A stretch of DNA of 8,954 nt from Clostridiaceae bacterium (GTDB lineage Bacteria > Bacillota > Clostridia > Oscillospirales > QAMX01): the NCBI GenBank assembly GCA_016297585.1, contig JAEDGJ010000098.1:1-8954 (forward strand), given 5' to 3'. A program made the position numbers and the translations under genes. The notes under the pieces are model-generated. The model saw nothing but the letters and a program-made list of their open reading frames with translations, was not told the DNA's origin and ran no database searches. Positions 1-6,731 of this stretch are shown here, in pieces; the stretch's first letter is position 1; every line of letters starts with the position of its first letter.

Positions 1-547
1 CGCTCGCGAGGTAGAAATAGCCCCAGTCGATGCGCACGTCGTCGCCGCTGCGGTTTAGGGGCTTCTGCACGGCGTTGCCCATCTTCGCGTAGGCGACCGC
101 GCCGGACTTGCCGGACTCGCTTTCCGTGACGTCGCTTTCGGTGCGGCGGTCGAGCACGATGTCGTCGTCGACCGTCACGCGCAGCAGCGTCTCGCCCGCC
201 GTGCCGGAGACGGAGAGGCGCAGGAAGCTGACCGGCGTCGACAGCAGCTCGGGGTCGTCTAAAAGCAGGGGAGAGAGGAACTCCGCCTTCAGCTCGCCGC
301 CGCCGAGCGCGAACGTGTAGACCGTGGAGGTGGCGGTCACGCGGCAGCCGGTCTGCCGGAGCTTGCGGGCGGTGTCCCAGCCCATGAAGACGTGTTCCGC
401 GCCGTTTATGACGGCGGCGCCGCGGATGGGCTGCGGATGCCCCGTCCAGTGGCGGGTCACATCGCCGTTTAAGTAGTCGCAGGCCGACCAGACATTAAAA
501 TAGGGGTCGACCGACACAAGCGGCACGCACGGATAGCGAAGTTTCAT
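1..547 (-). CDS. Glutaminase A-family protein (DUF4964/DUF5127), N-terminal part, cut by window edge
   Basis: The first 182 residues are visible, starting MKLRYPCVPLVSVDPYFNVW; the remainder lies beyond base 1. The order of short motifs (VPLVSVDPYF near residue 8, then TRHWTGHPQPIRG, then VYTFALGGGELKAEFLSP, then the LLSTPVSFLRL stretch) matches the DUF4964 N-terminal domain and the start of the DUF5127 region of glutaminase A-like proteins (fungal GtaA and many Bacteroidota/Clostridia homologues, usually about 650-800 aa). Family members hydrolyse L-glutamine to glutamate and ammonia, but many bacterial ones are untested. No signal peptide or membrane segment is seen, so a cytoplasmic enzyme is inferred. 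The ATG is supported by GGGAGAG about 6-12 nt upstream and by a promoter at 591-619, giving a short 5' UTR of roughly 37 nt. The family call is fairly firm; the substrate is inferred. Confidence 0.8.
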   Translation of the reverse strand, partial: MKLRYPCVPLVSVDPYFNVWSACDYLNGDVTRHWTGHPQPIRGAAVINGAEHVFMGWDTARKLRQTGCRVTATSTVYTFALGGGELKAEFLSPLLLDDPELLSTPVSFLRLSVSGTAGETLLRVTVDDDIVLDRRTESDVTESESGKSGAVAYAKMGNAVQKPLNRSGDDVRIDWGYFYLAS

Positions 548-590
548 AAAAAGCTCTCCCTTTTTGTCGTCAGTATGGAATCGTACCGGT

Positions 591-619
591 ATTATAACAC
601 AGCGCGGCCTGGTTTTCAA
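591..619 (-). promoter_or_regulatory. Sigma-70-type promoter of the glutaminase-family gene
   Basis: On the minus strand TTGAAA (619-614) is separated by exactly 17 bp from a perfect TATAAT (596-591). Transcription would start near 584, about 37 nt before the ATG at 547. The perfect 8-bp palindrome TACCGGTA (584-591) sits at the predicted start site and could be an operator half or chance. Confidence 0.75.
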
Positions 620-639
620 CCGTATTCTCCGTGCCGCGC
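602..639. repeat. Inverted repeat between two divergent promoters
   Basis: GCGCGGC (602-608) and its exact reverse complement GCCGCGC (633-639) are separated by 24 bp. The left arm lies in the spacer of the minus-strand promoter, and the right arm lies 16 bp upstream of the -35 of the plus-strand promoter. The position would suit a shared regulator. The arms are short and GC-rich in a GC-rich genome, so chance is quite possible. Confidence 0.3.
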
Positions 640-655
640 GGTCATCTTTTCGGAT

Positions 656-684
656 TTGACAGAACGCGCGGAATCGGTTATAAT
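656..684 (+). promoter_or_regulatory. Consensus sigma-70-type promoter (TTGACA-17-TATAAT)
   Basis: A perfect TTGACA (656-661) and a perfect TATAAT (679-684) are separated by 17 bp. Transcription would begin near 691, about 65 nt ahead of the ATG at 756. No terminator or second promoter is seen before the following esterase gene, so this promoter probably serves both genes. Confidence 0.85.
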
Positions 685-723
685 CATAAAACCCGGAAAA
701 CCGCTCATATAGTGGTAACGCAT

Positions 724-759
724 ATGCCCGACTCTTCTTGGGAAAGGAACCCGCCATGA
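724..759 (+). other. Possible 11-codon upstream ORF overlapping the next start codon
   Basis: An ATG at 724 opens a reading frame of 11 codons (MPDSSWERNPP) whose TGA (757-759) overlaps the ATG of the next gene as ATGA. The geometry is that of translational coupling, and the frame lies wholly inside the predicted 5' UTR. No good Shine-Dalgarno precedes it (only GTGGTAA), so it may be a chance frame. Confidence 0.2.
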
Positions 760-1397
760 AGTCTTCCCGCCGCTATTCCGTCATCTTCTACGGCTGTCTG
801 CTGATCGCCGTCGTTCTTGTGGGCGCGATGCTGTTCTCGGACCGCAGCGGCAGTTCGCAGGAGACGGTCTATACAAGAGCTTCCGTCTCGTCCGCCGCTT
901 CGACCGCGGTTTCAACCGCGGCATCCACCGCCGCCTCGACCGGTCCGCTGACGCTGCGCTGGTCGGCGGAGCAGCTCCGCGATCTGATGCGCACCGCGGT
1001 CGAAGGGCAGACCGAGGGTATCACGGTCGACCGCGTTACGCTGACCGCGCCGGACACCGTCAGCGTCTCGGGCACGATGTCCCGGGCGCTGCTCGAGGAG
1101 CTGCTCGAAGCGTCGGAGCTGGAGGCGAAAAAGACGCTGCTGCTCGCGCTCCGGCTGCTGCCGGAGGAGCTGTCCGTCGGCGTCGCCTTCTCCGCCGCGG
1201 CCGAGGACGGCACGCTCGCCGTCACACCGCTGTCGCTGCATGCCGAGAGCATCACGCTGCCCGCGTCGCTGCTGCCGCAGGAGCTGACCGACGGCGTCAA
1301 CGCCGCCATCCGTGACGCGCTGGAGGCGCAGCGCTGCACGCTCGAGTCGCTTTTCATCTCCGGCGAGGTGCTGTATCTGACCTGTTTCGTCGGATAA
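756..1397 (+). CDS. Membrane-anchored extracytoplasmic protein of unknown function
   Basis: A protein of 213 residues that I cannot assign to a named family with confidence. It has a short basic N-terminus (MKSSRRYS), one hydrophobic segment at about 9-27 with no clear signal-peptidase site, and an Ala/Ser/Thr-rich linker at 42-63. The remaining 150 residues form a folded-looking domain outside the cell, alternating amphipathic helices (RWSAEQLRDLMRTAV) and beta-strand-like segments (VDRVTLTAPDTVSVSGTMS; GTLAVTPLSLHAESITLP). That pattern, with a G-x-L-x-V-x-P-x-S strand then a predicted helix, recalls YpmS/DUF2140-like or tubular lipid-binding-fold proteins; this is only a hypothesis. ATG 756 is preferred over the in-frame TTG at 738 because AAAGGAA (743-749) lies about 6 nt before it. 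The SGNH esterase starts 56 bp downstream on the same strand, probably in the same transcript. Confidence 0.75.
   Translation: MKSSRRYSVIFYGCLLIAVVLVGAMLFSDRSGSSQETVYTRASVSSAASTAVSTAASTAASTGPLTLRWSAEQLRDLMRTAVEGQTEGITVDRVTLTAPDTVSVSGTMSRALLEELLEASELEAKKTLLLALRLLPEELSVGVAFSAAAEDGTLAVTPLSLHAESITLPASLLPQELTDGVNAAIRDALEAQRCTLESLFISGEVLYLTCFVG
897..944 (+). repeat. Imperfect 12-bp tandem repeat (four units) coding an Ala-Ser-Thr linker
   Basis: Four consecutive 12-bp units, GCTTCGACCGCG, GTTTCAACCGCG, GCATCCACCGCC and GCCTCGACCGGT, encode (A/V)-S-T-A four times, the last unit ending in Gly. They form the flexible linker between the membrane anchor and the outer domain of the host gene. Codons vary between units, so the repeat is old or under selection at protein level rather than a fresh duplication. 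Confidence 0.7.
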
Positions 1398-1453
1398 AAC
1401 GTCCCAAAACGCGCATTTATACGCTGAAAATACACAAAGGAGGCCTGTTTTCG

Positions 1454-2494
1454 ATGGAAAAACCCGCCGTTCGCTGGTACTCTCCGACCACCGCGCCCTT
1501 TGTTCTCGAGGGATTCCCGTTTTTCAAGTCCGAGGGGCTCTACCGCCGTCTCTCGGTCAACCCGCCGTATGTGCTGCCCGCCGGGGTCGAGGGGCAGTCC
1601 TGGCACACCGCCGGCGGCCAGATCCGCTTCCGCGCCACGTTCCGCACGATGCGCCTGCGCGCCGCGCTGATGGGACCCGGCACGATGGATCACATGCCCG
1701 CGACCGGGCAGTGCGGCTTCGACGTCTACCTCGCCGAGACCGGTACGCCGCGTTATTACGGCACCGCGCGCTTTGACCCGCGTCAGGATCACTACGAATC
1801 CGCGATGGTCGACCTGCCCGAGCCGCGCACGCTCGAGGTCGTCGTCAACTTCCCGCTGTATCAGGGCGTGCGCGAGGTGCTCCTCGGCTTCGACGCGGAC
1901 GCCGTGCTCGAGGCGCCCTCTCCCCGCGCCGTCGCGGGACGCATCGTCGTCTACGGCACGTCCATCACGCAGGGCGGGTGCGCATCGCGTCCCGGCATGG
2001 CGTATACGAACATCCTCTCGCGCCGCCTGAATGCCGAGGTCGTCAACGTCGCCTTCTCCGGCGCCGGACAGTGCGAGCCGGAGGCCGCCTACGCCGTCCG
2101 CGACATCGACGACATCGCGCTGTACATCCACGACGCGGAGGCCAACGTCGGCGCCTATGAGGACGTCGCCTCCCGCTATCCGCGCTTTCTGCGCATCTTC
2201 CGCGAAAAGCATCCCGACACGCCGATCCTCGTCCCGACGAAGATCCCCTACGCCAAGGAGCTCCTCCATCCCGACATGCGCGCGCTCCGGCTGCGCAAAA
2301 AGGAGCTGCAGCGCGCGATCGTCGAGCAGTTCCGCGCCGAGGGCGACGCGAATATCCATTTCCTCGACGGCGAGACGCTCTATCCCGGCTGCTTCGAGGA
2401 ATACGCCGTCGACGGCGTCCACGCGACCGACCTCGGCTTCCTGAAGATGGCCGAAGGCTTCGAGCCGGTCATCCGCGGCATCCTCGGCCTCTGA
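1454..2494 (+). CDS. SGNH-type esterase/acylhydrolase (GxDLY + Lipase_GDSL_3 domains)
   Basis: A 346-aa protein with an N-terminal beta-sandwich-type domain (about 1-155) carrying a GxDLY-like motif, GFDVY at 88-92, and a C-terminal SGNH hydrolase domain (about 160-346). SGNH blocks are visible: YGTSITQGG with nucleophile Ser170 (GTS in place of GDS), the NVAFSGAG stretch with the oxyanion Gly near 203, DAEANV with Asn231 as the probable block III residue, and VDGVHATDLGF giving the Asp320/His323 pair. The set looks complete, so an active ester hydrolase is expected, probably removing acetyl or other acyl groups from a carbohydrate or small molecule; the substrate cannot be read from sequence. 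No signal peptide is present, so it should act in the cytoplasm. AAGGAGG (1437-1443) ends 10 nt before the ATG. It follows the membrane protein gene by 56 bp and ends at a strong terminator, facing the alpha-galactosidase gene. Confidence 0.9.
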   Translation: MEKPAVRWYSPTTAPFVLEGFPFFKSEGLYRRLSVNPPYVLPAGVEGQSWHTAGGQIRFRATFRTMRLRAALMGPGTMDHMPATGQCGFDVYLAETGTPRYYGTARFDPRQDHYESAMVDLPEPRTLEVVVNFPLYQGVREVLLGFDADAVLEAPSPRAVAGRIVVYGTSITQGGCASRPGMAYTNILSRRLNAEVVNVAFSGAGQCEPEAAYAVRDIDDIALYIHDAEANVGAYEDVASRYPRFLRIFREKHPDTPILVPTKIPYAKELLHPDMRALRLRKKELQRAIVEQFRAEGDANIHFLDGETLYPGCFEEYAVDGVHATDLGFLKMAEGFEPVIRGILGL

Positions 2495-2506
2495 ACATAC
2501 ACAAAA

Positions 2507-2550
2507 ATGCAGGATACGGGCAAAAAACCCGCATCCTGCATTCGTTTTTT
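2507..2550. terminator. Bidirectional intrinsic terminator between convergent genes
   Basis: A 14-bp stem (2507-2520 with 2528-2541, one A/C mismatch) closes a 7-nt A-rich loop and is followed by TCGTTTTTT on the plus strand. Reading the minus strand, the stem is followed by TTTTTGTG. It begins 12 bp after the esterase stop, and the alpha-galactosidase TAA (2551-2549) lies in the T-tract, so it can end both transcripts. Confidence 0.9.
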
Positions 2551-4738
2551 ATGCTTCCGCTTCCAGTACGATGCGCACCGACTCGCCGTCGCGGAATTCC
2601 CGCGTGAGATTGAGCCCCGCGCGCATCAGCGTCGAGCCGCGGTACCGCGCGCCGGAGCTCCGATCGACGTAGACGGCCTCCGGGTCGAGCCCGCGGAGCC
2701 GCAGAAACTCCGCCCGCGGGTAGCGGAAGCGGTAGGCGACGACGGAGACGATCACGGTGCGCCGGTCCTCCGAAACGGACGACCACGCGGCGAGATTCCG
2801 ATCCTCGAAGGGGCTGATCAGGCGGTAATAGTCGCCGTTCTGGACGACGCCGCAGTATTTCCGGTAAAAGGCGACCTGCTCGCGCACGAGAGCACGCTCC
2901 TCGTCCGTCAGCTTCGTCAGATCGAGCTCGTAGCCGAACGCGCCGCCCATCGCGACGACGCCGCGCGTCACAAACGGCGTTTCGCGTCCGGTGCGGTGGT
3001 TCGGCGTCGCGGAGACGTGCGCGCTGATCGACGACGGGGGATAGACGAGCGAGGTGCCGTGCTGGATGAACAGGCGCTCGCAGGCGTCGGTGTTGTCGCT
3101 CGTCCAGATCTGCGGCGTATAGTAGAGCATCCCGGGGTCGAAGCGCCCGCCGCCGCCGCTGCAGCCCTCGAGCAGCAGCTCCGGGAACGCCGTGTGCAGG
3201 CGCTCGAGCAGCTCGTAGAGCCCCAGCACATAGCGGTGGAAGATCTCCTTGCCGCGCTCGGGCGGCAGAAGAAGGCTGCCCGCCTCCGTCAGGTTGCGGT
3301 TGAAGTCCCACTTGACGTATTCGATGTTCGCGCTCGAGAGGATCGCGGCCATCGCGTCAAAGAGGTAGTCGCGCACGTCGGCGCGGGACATATCGAGCAC
3401 ATACTGGCTGCGCGCGATGGACTTTCCGCGTCCGGGGATGCCGAGCACCCACTCGGGGTGCGTCTCGCAGAGGCGGCTTACCGGGGAGATCATCTCCGGC
3501 TCGAACCAGATGCCGAATTTCAGCCCCATTTCGTTGACGCGCCGGACGAGCGGCGCAAGGCCCCCGCGCAGCTTCTCCTCGTTGACTGTCCAGTCGCCAA
3601 GGCTCGAGGTGTCGTCGTTGCGCGCGCCGAACCAGCCGTCGTCCATAACGAGCATTTCGATGCCTAAGTCCGCCGCGTCGCGGGCGATGGCGGCGAGCTT
3701 TTCCTCGTCGAAGTCGAAGTAGGTCGCCTCCCAGTTGTTGACGAGGATCGGGCGGCGCTTCGTCTTCCACGCGCCGCGCACGAGGTGCTGCCGGAACAGC
3801 CGGTGGAAGGTGCGGCTCATGCCGCCAAAGCCCTCGGCGGAGTAGACGAGCACGGCCTCGGGCGCGGTAAAGCTCTCGCCGGGCTCAAGCGTCCACGCAA
3901 AGTCGGTCGTCTCCAGCCCCAAAAGAAGCCGCGTCATGCCGTAGGAGTCGACCTCGGCCGACGCTTCGAAGTTGCCGCTGTAGACAAAGCTCGCGGCGTA
4001 GACGTCGCCGGACGTCTCGTCCGCGTTGCGGGAGCAGAGCGCGATAAAGGGGTTTTCCGCGTGTCCGGACGCGCCCCGCTTGCTCGATACGCCCTGGCTG
4101 CCGCGGTCGATCGGGCGCCGCGCGACATTGCGCTCGCAGGACCAGTGCCCCCAGAGGGAGACGAGGTCGAGATCGCAGCGCGGCAGGTCGAGGCAGGCGG
4201 AAAACACGCGCTCGACGGTCACGGTGCGGGAGGACGGGTTCTCGATCCGCACCGCGCGGGTCACGGCGCCGAGGTGCTCGAACACGCCGTAGAGCAGCAC
4301 GGCGCGCAGTCCCGTATGCGGGTCCTCGAGCGTGATCTCCAGCGTCGCCGCGTCGCGCTCGTCCTCCGCATACGTCGCGGGCAGCCCCGGCAGCGCGTAC
4401 TTGCCGGGCAGGATGCGGTGGGAGACATAGCGCAGGTCGGTCGCCGAATGCCCGTCCGCGTCGCGGATCTGGCAGGCGGACGCGCGGAAGTCGCCGGTGC
4501 CGTTGCAGGAAAACTCCTGCAGCAGCGTATCGGGCGAGTACCCTGTGCGCACAAGCTCTGCCCGCAGCGCGGAGAAGCTCGCGGTGGGCAGCAGGTACAG
4601 CAGATAACCGAGATCTGAGTCCGCAAGCCGCGCGCCGTAGTAGAGGTGCAGCAGCGTGCGGTCTTCCCCGATCATCATCGCATACGAGGTCTCGCCCGCG
4701 TCAAGCCGAAAAATGCCGTTTTCAAACAAAATCGCCAT
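2549..4738 (-). CDS. Alpha-galactosidase, glycoside hydrolase family 36
   Basis: A full-length 729-aa enzyme that cleaves terminal alpha-1,6-galactose from melibiose, raffinose-family oligosaccharides and galactomannan fragments. An N-terminal beta-supersandwich domain (about 1-325) precedes the catalytic (beta/alpha)8 barrel (about 330-620) and a C-terminal beta domain. Barrel motifs are LVMDDGWFGARNDD (363-376), GIWFEPEMI (409-417), YVKWDFNRN (474-482) with nucleophile Asp478, the CSGGGGRFD loop (526-534), and WTSDNTDA (545-552) with acid/base Asp548. Length and catalytic numbering equal those I recall for the Geobacillus stearothermophilus AgaA type (tetrameric group I enzymes), and Trp336 and Ala355 also fall at AgaA-like positions. 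No signal peptide, so oligosaccharides must be imported first. AGAGGGG lies 6-12 nt before the ATG. It starts 21 bp after the obg stop with no visible promoter or terminator between, so read-through from obg is likely. It ends in the shared terminator. Confidence 0.97.
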   Translation of the reverse strand: MAILFENGIFRLDAGETSYAMMIGEDRTLLHLYYGARLADSDLGYLLYLLPTASFSALRAELVRTGYSPDTLLQEFSCNGTGDFRASACQIRDADGHSATDLRYVSHRILPGKYALPGLPATYAEDERDAATLEITLEDPHTGLRAVLLYGVFEHLGAVTRAVRIENPSSRTVTVERVFSACLDLPRCDLDLVSLWGHWSCERNVARRPIDRGSQGVSSKRGASGHAENPFIALCSRNADETSGDVYAASFVYSGNFEASAEVDSYGMTRLLLGLETTDFAWTLEPGESFTAPEAVLVYSAEGFGGMSRTFHRLFRQHLVRGAWKTKRRPILVNNWEATYFDFDEEKLAAIARDAADLGIEMLVMDDGWFGARNDDTSSLGDWTVNEEKLRGGLAPLVRRVNEMGLKFGIWFEPEMISPVSRLCETHPEWVLGIPGRGKSIARSQYVLDMSRADVRDYLFDAMAAILSSANIEYVKWDFNRNLTEAGSLLLPPERGKEIFHRYVLGLYELLERLHTAFPELLLEGCSGGGGRFDPGMLYYTPQIWTSDNTDACERLFIQHGTSLVYPPSSISAHVSATPNHRTGRETPFVTRGVVAMGGAFGYELDLTKLTDEERALVREQVAFYRKYCGVVQNGDYYRLISPFEDRNLAAWSSVSEDRRTVIVSVVAYRFRYPRAEFLRLRGLDPEAVYVDRSSGARYRGSTLMRAGLNLTREFRDGESVRIVLEAEA

Positions 4739-4759
4739 AAATACCCCTCTTTCGCCCCA

Positions 4760-6025
4760 TTACTTGACATAATCGAAGACGAGGTCGTAGATCCTGACCG
4801 TGTCGCCTTCCTCGATGCCCATTTCCTCGAGCTTGTCGAATAGCCCGTACTTGTCGAGCACCCCTTCGAAGTGCATTCTCGACTCGTAGTCGTCGAAGTT
4901 GAGGTTGCCGTAGGCGCGCTGGAGCCATTCGGCGCGGACGTTGTAGACGCCGTTTTCGACGGTGACCTCGAACTCGTGCGACATATCGCGCTCTGGCGGG
5001 ACATAGTCGGGCGTGAAGGTCTCGACCGGCGGCAGCTCGTCGAGCTTCGCGGACGCGGCATAGAGCAGCGGCCGGAGCCCCGTGCGGGCGAGCGCGGAGA
5101 TCTCGAAGTAGGGGATGCCTTTTTCCGTCAGATAGGCGTAGAACGCGTCGCGCGCGGCCTCGTCCTGCACGACGTCGGCCTTGTTCGCGGCGACGAGCTG
5201 GGGCAGGGCGGCGAGGCGCTCGGAGTAGCCGGAGAGCTCGCCGTTGATGGTCTCGAAGTCGGCGATGGGGTCGCGGCCCTCGATGCCGGAGACGTCGACG
5301 ACGTGGATCAACAGCCGGCAGCGTTCGACGTGGCGCAGGAAATGGAAGCCGAGTCCCGCACCATGGCTCGCACCCTCGATGAGGCCGGGGATGTCCGCGG
5401 CGACGAAGCTCTTTTCGCGGTCGACGGAGACGACGCCGAGGTTGGGGGAGAGGGTCGTGAAGGGGTAGTTGGCGATTTTCGGCGTCGCGGCGGAGATGAC
5501 GGAGAGCAGCGTGCTCTTGCCGACGTTCGGGAAGCCGACGAGGCCGACGTCGGCGATGAGCTTGAGCTCGAGGATGAGGTCAAATTCCTCGCCGGGAAGC
5601 CCCGGCTTTGCAAACCGCGGCGCCTGACGGGTGGAGGTCGCGAAATGCGCGTTGCCCCAGCCGCCTCTGCCGCCCTTCGCGGCGACGAAGCGCTGTCCCG
5701 CGGCCATGTCGGCCATGAGCTGGCCGGACTGCGCCTCGCGGATGAGGGTGCCGACGGGCACGCGGATGACGACGTCGGCGCCGTCCTTGCCGTAGCAGCG
5801 CTTTCCGGCGCCGGGATTGCCGTCGGAGGCGGTATATTTGCGGGTATAGCGGAAGTCGAGCAGCGTCGTCATATGCGAATCGGTCACAAAGACGATGTTA
5901 CCGCCCCTTCCGCCGTCGCCGCCGTCGGGACCGCCCGCCGCGATATACTTTTCGCGGTGGAAGTTGACGGCGCCGTCGCCGCCGCGTCCGGCTTTGACGT
6001 GGATTTTTACAAGGTCGACAAACAT
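4760..6025 (-). CDS. obg: GTPase Obg (ObgE/CgtA), 50S ribosome assembly factor
   Basis: A 421-aa essential GTPase linking late 50S subunit assembly to growth and stress. The N-terminal Obg fold (1-158) is rich in glycine (KAGRGGDG, then AAGGPDGGDGGRGG). The G domain carries the P-loop GFPNVGKS (164-171), switch I around YPFTTLSPNLG (187-197), DIPGLIEGA (211-219), NKAD (281-284) and the SA motif (310-311). The C-terminal OCT domain (about 351-421) ends RIYDLVFDYVK. The frame is open to 6127, but ATG 6025 is chosen because MFVDLVKIHVKAGRGG is the universal Obg start and AAAGGGG (minus strand) precedes it by 8 nt. It follows rplU-prp-rpmA, the usual Firmicutes order, but a strong hairpin separates it from rpmA. 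The alpha-galactosidase gene follows after 21 bp. Confidence 0.98.
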   Translation of the reverse strand: MFVDLVKIHVKAGRGGDGAVNFHREKYIAAGGPDGGDGGRGGNIVFVTDSHMTTLLDFRYTRKYTASDGNPGAGKRCYGKDGADVVIRVPVGTLIREAQSGQLMADMAAGQRFVAAKGGRGGWGNAHFATSTRQAPRFAKPGLPGEEFDLILELKLIADVGLVGFPNVGKSTLLSVISAATPKIANYPFTTLSPNLGVVSVDREKSFVAADIPGLIEGASHGAGLGFHFLRHVERCRLLIHVVDVSGIEGRDPIADFETINGELSGYSERLAALPQLVAANKADVVQDEAARDAFYAYLTEKGIPYFEISALARTGLRPLLYAASAKLDELPPVETFTPDYVPPERDMSHEFEVTVENGVYNVRAEWLQRAYGNLNFDDYESRMHFEGVLDKYGLFDKLEEMGIEEGDTVRIYDLVFDYVK

Positions 6026-6054
6026 TCGGTTACCCCTTTCGTCTGTGGGAGCGT

Positions 6055-6099
6055 AAAAACAGCGCCGGGGAAGCGGATTCGTTTCCCCGGCGCCTTTTT
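6055..6099. terminator. T-tailed hairpin between rpmA and obg (terminator or attenuator)
   Basis: A perfect 11-bp GC-rich stem, GCGCCGGGGAA (6062-6072) with TTCCCCGGCGC (6083-6093), has a 10-nt loop. On the minus strand, the direction of transcription here, it is followed by TGTTTTTACG; on the plus strand by CTTTTTG. It lies about 50 nt after the rpmA stop and 36 nt before the obg ATG, so it should reduce rpmA transcripts reaching obg. I see no separate obg promoter in the short space left. Confidence 0.75.
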
Positions 6100-6142
6100 G
6101 CACTGCACGGGAAAGGCTCCCGGGCAATACGGAAAGATCGGA

Positions 6143-6433
6143 TTATTCGGCGGATTCCGCAGCGATGACGGAAACCTTCTTGCGGTCACGGCCGAGACGC
6201 TCAAAGCGGACGATGCCGTCGGCGGTGGCAAAGAGGGTATCGTCGCTGCCGCGCCCGACGTTCTCACCGGGATGAATCTTCGTGCCGCGCTGCGTGAACA
6301 GGATGTTGCCGGCGAGGACGAACTGGCCGTCCGCGCGCTTCGCGCCGAGGCGCTTGGACTGGGAATCGCGGCCGTTCTTGGTCGAGCCGACGCCCTTCTT
6401 ATGAGCAAAGAACTGCAGGCTTAAGTTAAACAT
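6143..6433 (-). CDS. rpmA: 50S ribosomal protein L27 with cleavable N-terminal extension
   Basis: A 96-aa L27, whose N-terminal tail reaches the peptidyl-transferase centre. Core motifs are KKGVGSTKNGRDSQSKRLG, then GQFVLAGNILFTQRGTKIHPG, then GSDDTLFATADGIVRFER. The first nine residues, MFNLSLQFF, are the Firmicutes-type extension (MLKLNLQFF in Staphylococcus aureus) that Prp removes to leave Ala10-His-Lys-Lys at the mature N-terminus. The start is fixed by GGAGGT 5-10 nt upstream (minus strand), lying inside the end of prp. The first 8 nt overlap the end of prp, implying translational coupling. Transcription comes from the rplU promoter; a hairpin follows the stop. Confidence 0.98.
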   Translation of the reverse strand: MFNLSLQFFAHKKGVGSTKNGRDSQSKRLGAKRADGQFVLAGNILFTQRGTKIHPGENVGRGSDDTLFATADGIVRFERLGRDRKKVSVIAAESAE

Positions 6434-6731
6434 ATCGCACCTCCGTTACTTGAATATATTCCGGATATTCTTCGGAAAGCTCGTGCATCAGACGCGCAAA
6501 GCCCTCCAGAACGGATTTTTCACGGGTACGGATCTCGACGGCGTTCTTCTCCCGGTCGATCTCGGCGGTGTAATCCGCCCGCATCTCCGAAAGAATGCGC
6601 TCCGACAGTCTGACGGCGCAGGAAACGGCCGCGCAGACGATGTCCTGTCCCGCCGGGGCAAATCCCGCGTGTCCGGAAACGCGCAGGCCCGTCCGTTCGT
6701 GCTGGTTACGCCAAAGGATCACACGGATCAT
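6426..6731 (-). CDS. prp: Ribosomal-processing cysteine protease Prp
   Basis: A 101-aa protein, near the usual 105-112 aa, starting MIRVILWRNQ. Prp cleaves the N-terminal extension of L27 so that functional 50S subunits can form; it is essential in S. aureus. The catalytic dyad appears as His21 in SGHAGFAPAGQDIVC and Cys33 in the same stretch, 12 residues apart as in the characterised enzyme (His22/Cys34). The C-terminal part (LEGFARLMHELSEEYP, then IQVTEV) also fits the family. The open frame runs to 6923, but ATG 6731 is right because its ATGA overlaps the rplU stop and the protein aligns from there. The 3' end overlaps rpmA by 8 nt. Its substrate, encoded next, carries the matching MFNLSLQFF site. 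Confidence 0.95.
   Translation of the reverse strand: MIRVILWRNQHERTGLRVSGHAGFAPAGQDIVCAAVSCAVRLSERILSEMRADYTAEIDREKNAVEIRTREKSVLEGFARLMHELSEEYPEYIQVTEVRYV

Noticed and set aside
869..2422. A 517-codon open frame on the minus strand opposite the membrane protein and esterase genes
   Set aside because: It has no recognisable domain and is rich in Arg, Ala, Asp and Val low-complexity runs. It mirrors the codon bias of two well-supported plus-strand genes, so it is an antisense shadow.
2507..3667. A 386-codon open frame on the plus strand opposite the alpha-galactosidase
   Set aside because: It begins inside the terminator and has no family match. The opposite strand encodes an intact GH36 enzyme with all catalytic motifs.
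6026..6127. N-terminal extension of Obg by 34 residues
   Set aside because: The extension covers the hairpin and is not Obg-like. ATG 6025 has a Shine-Dalgarno and gives the universal MFVD start.
4871..6424. A 517-codon open frame on the plus strand opposite obg and rpmA
   Set aside because: It spans two conserved genes and the hairpin between them and is rich in Asp, Glu, Gly and Ala as expected of an antisense frame. It has no domain.
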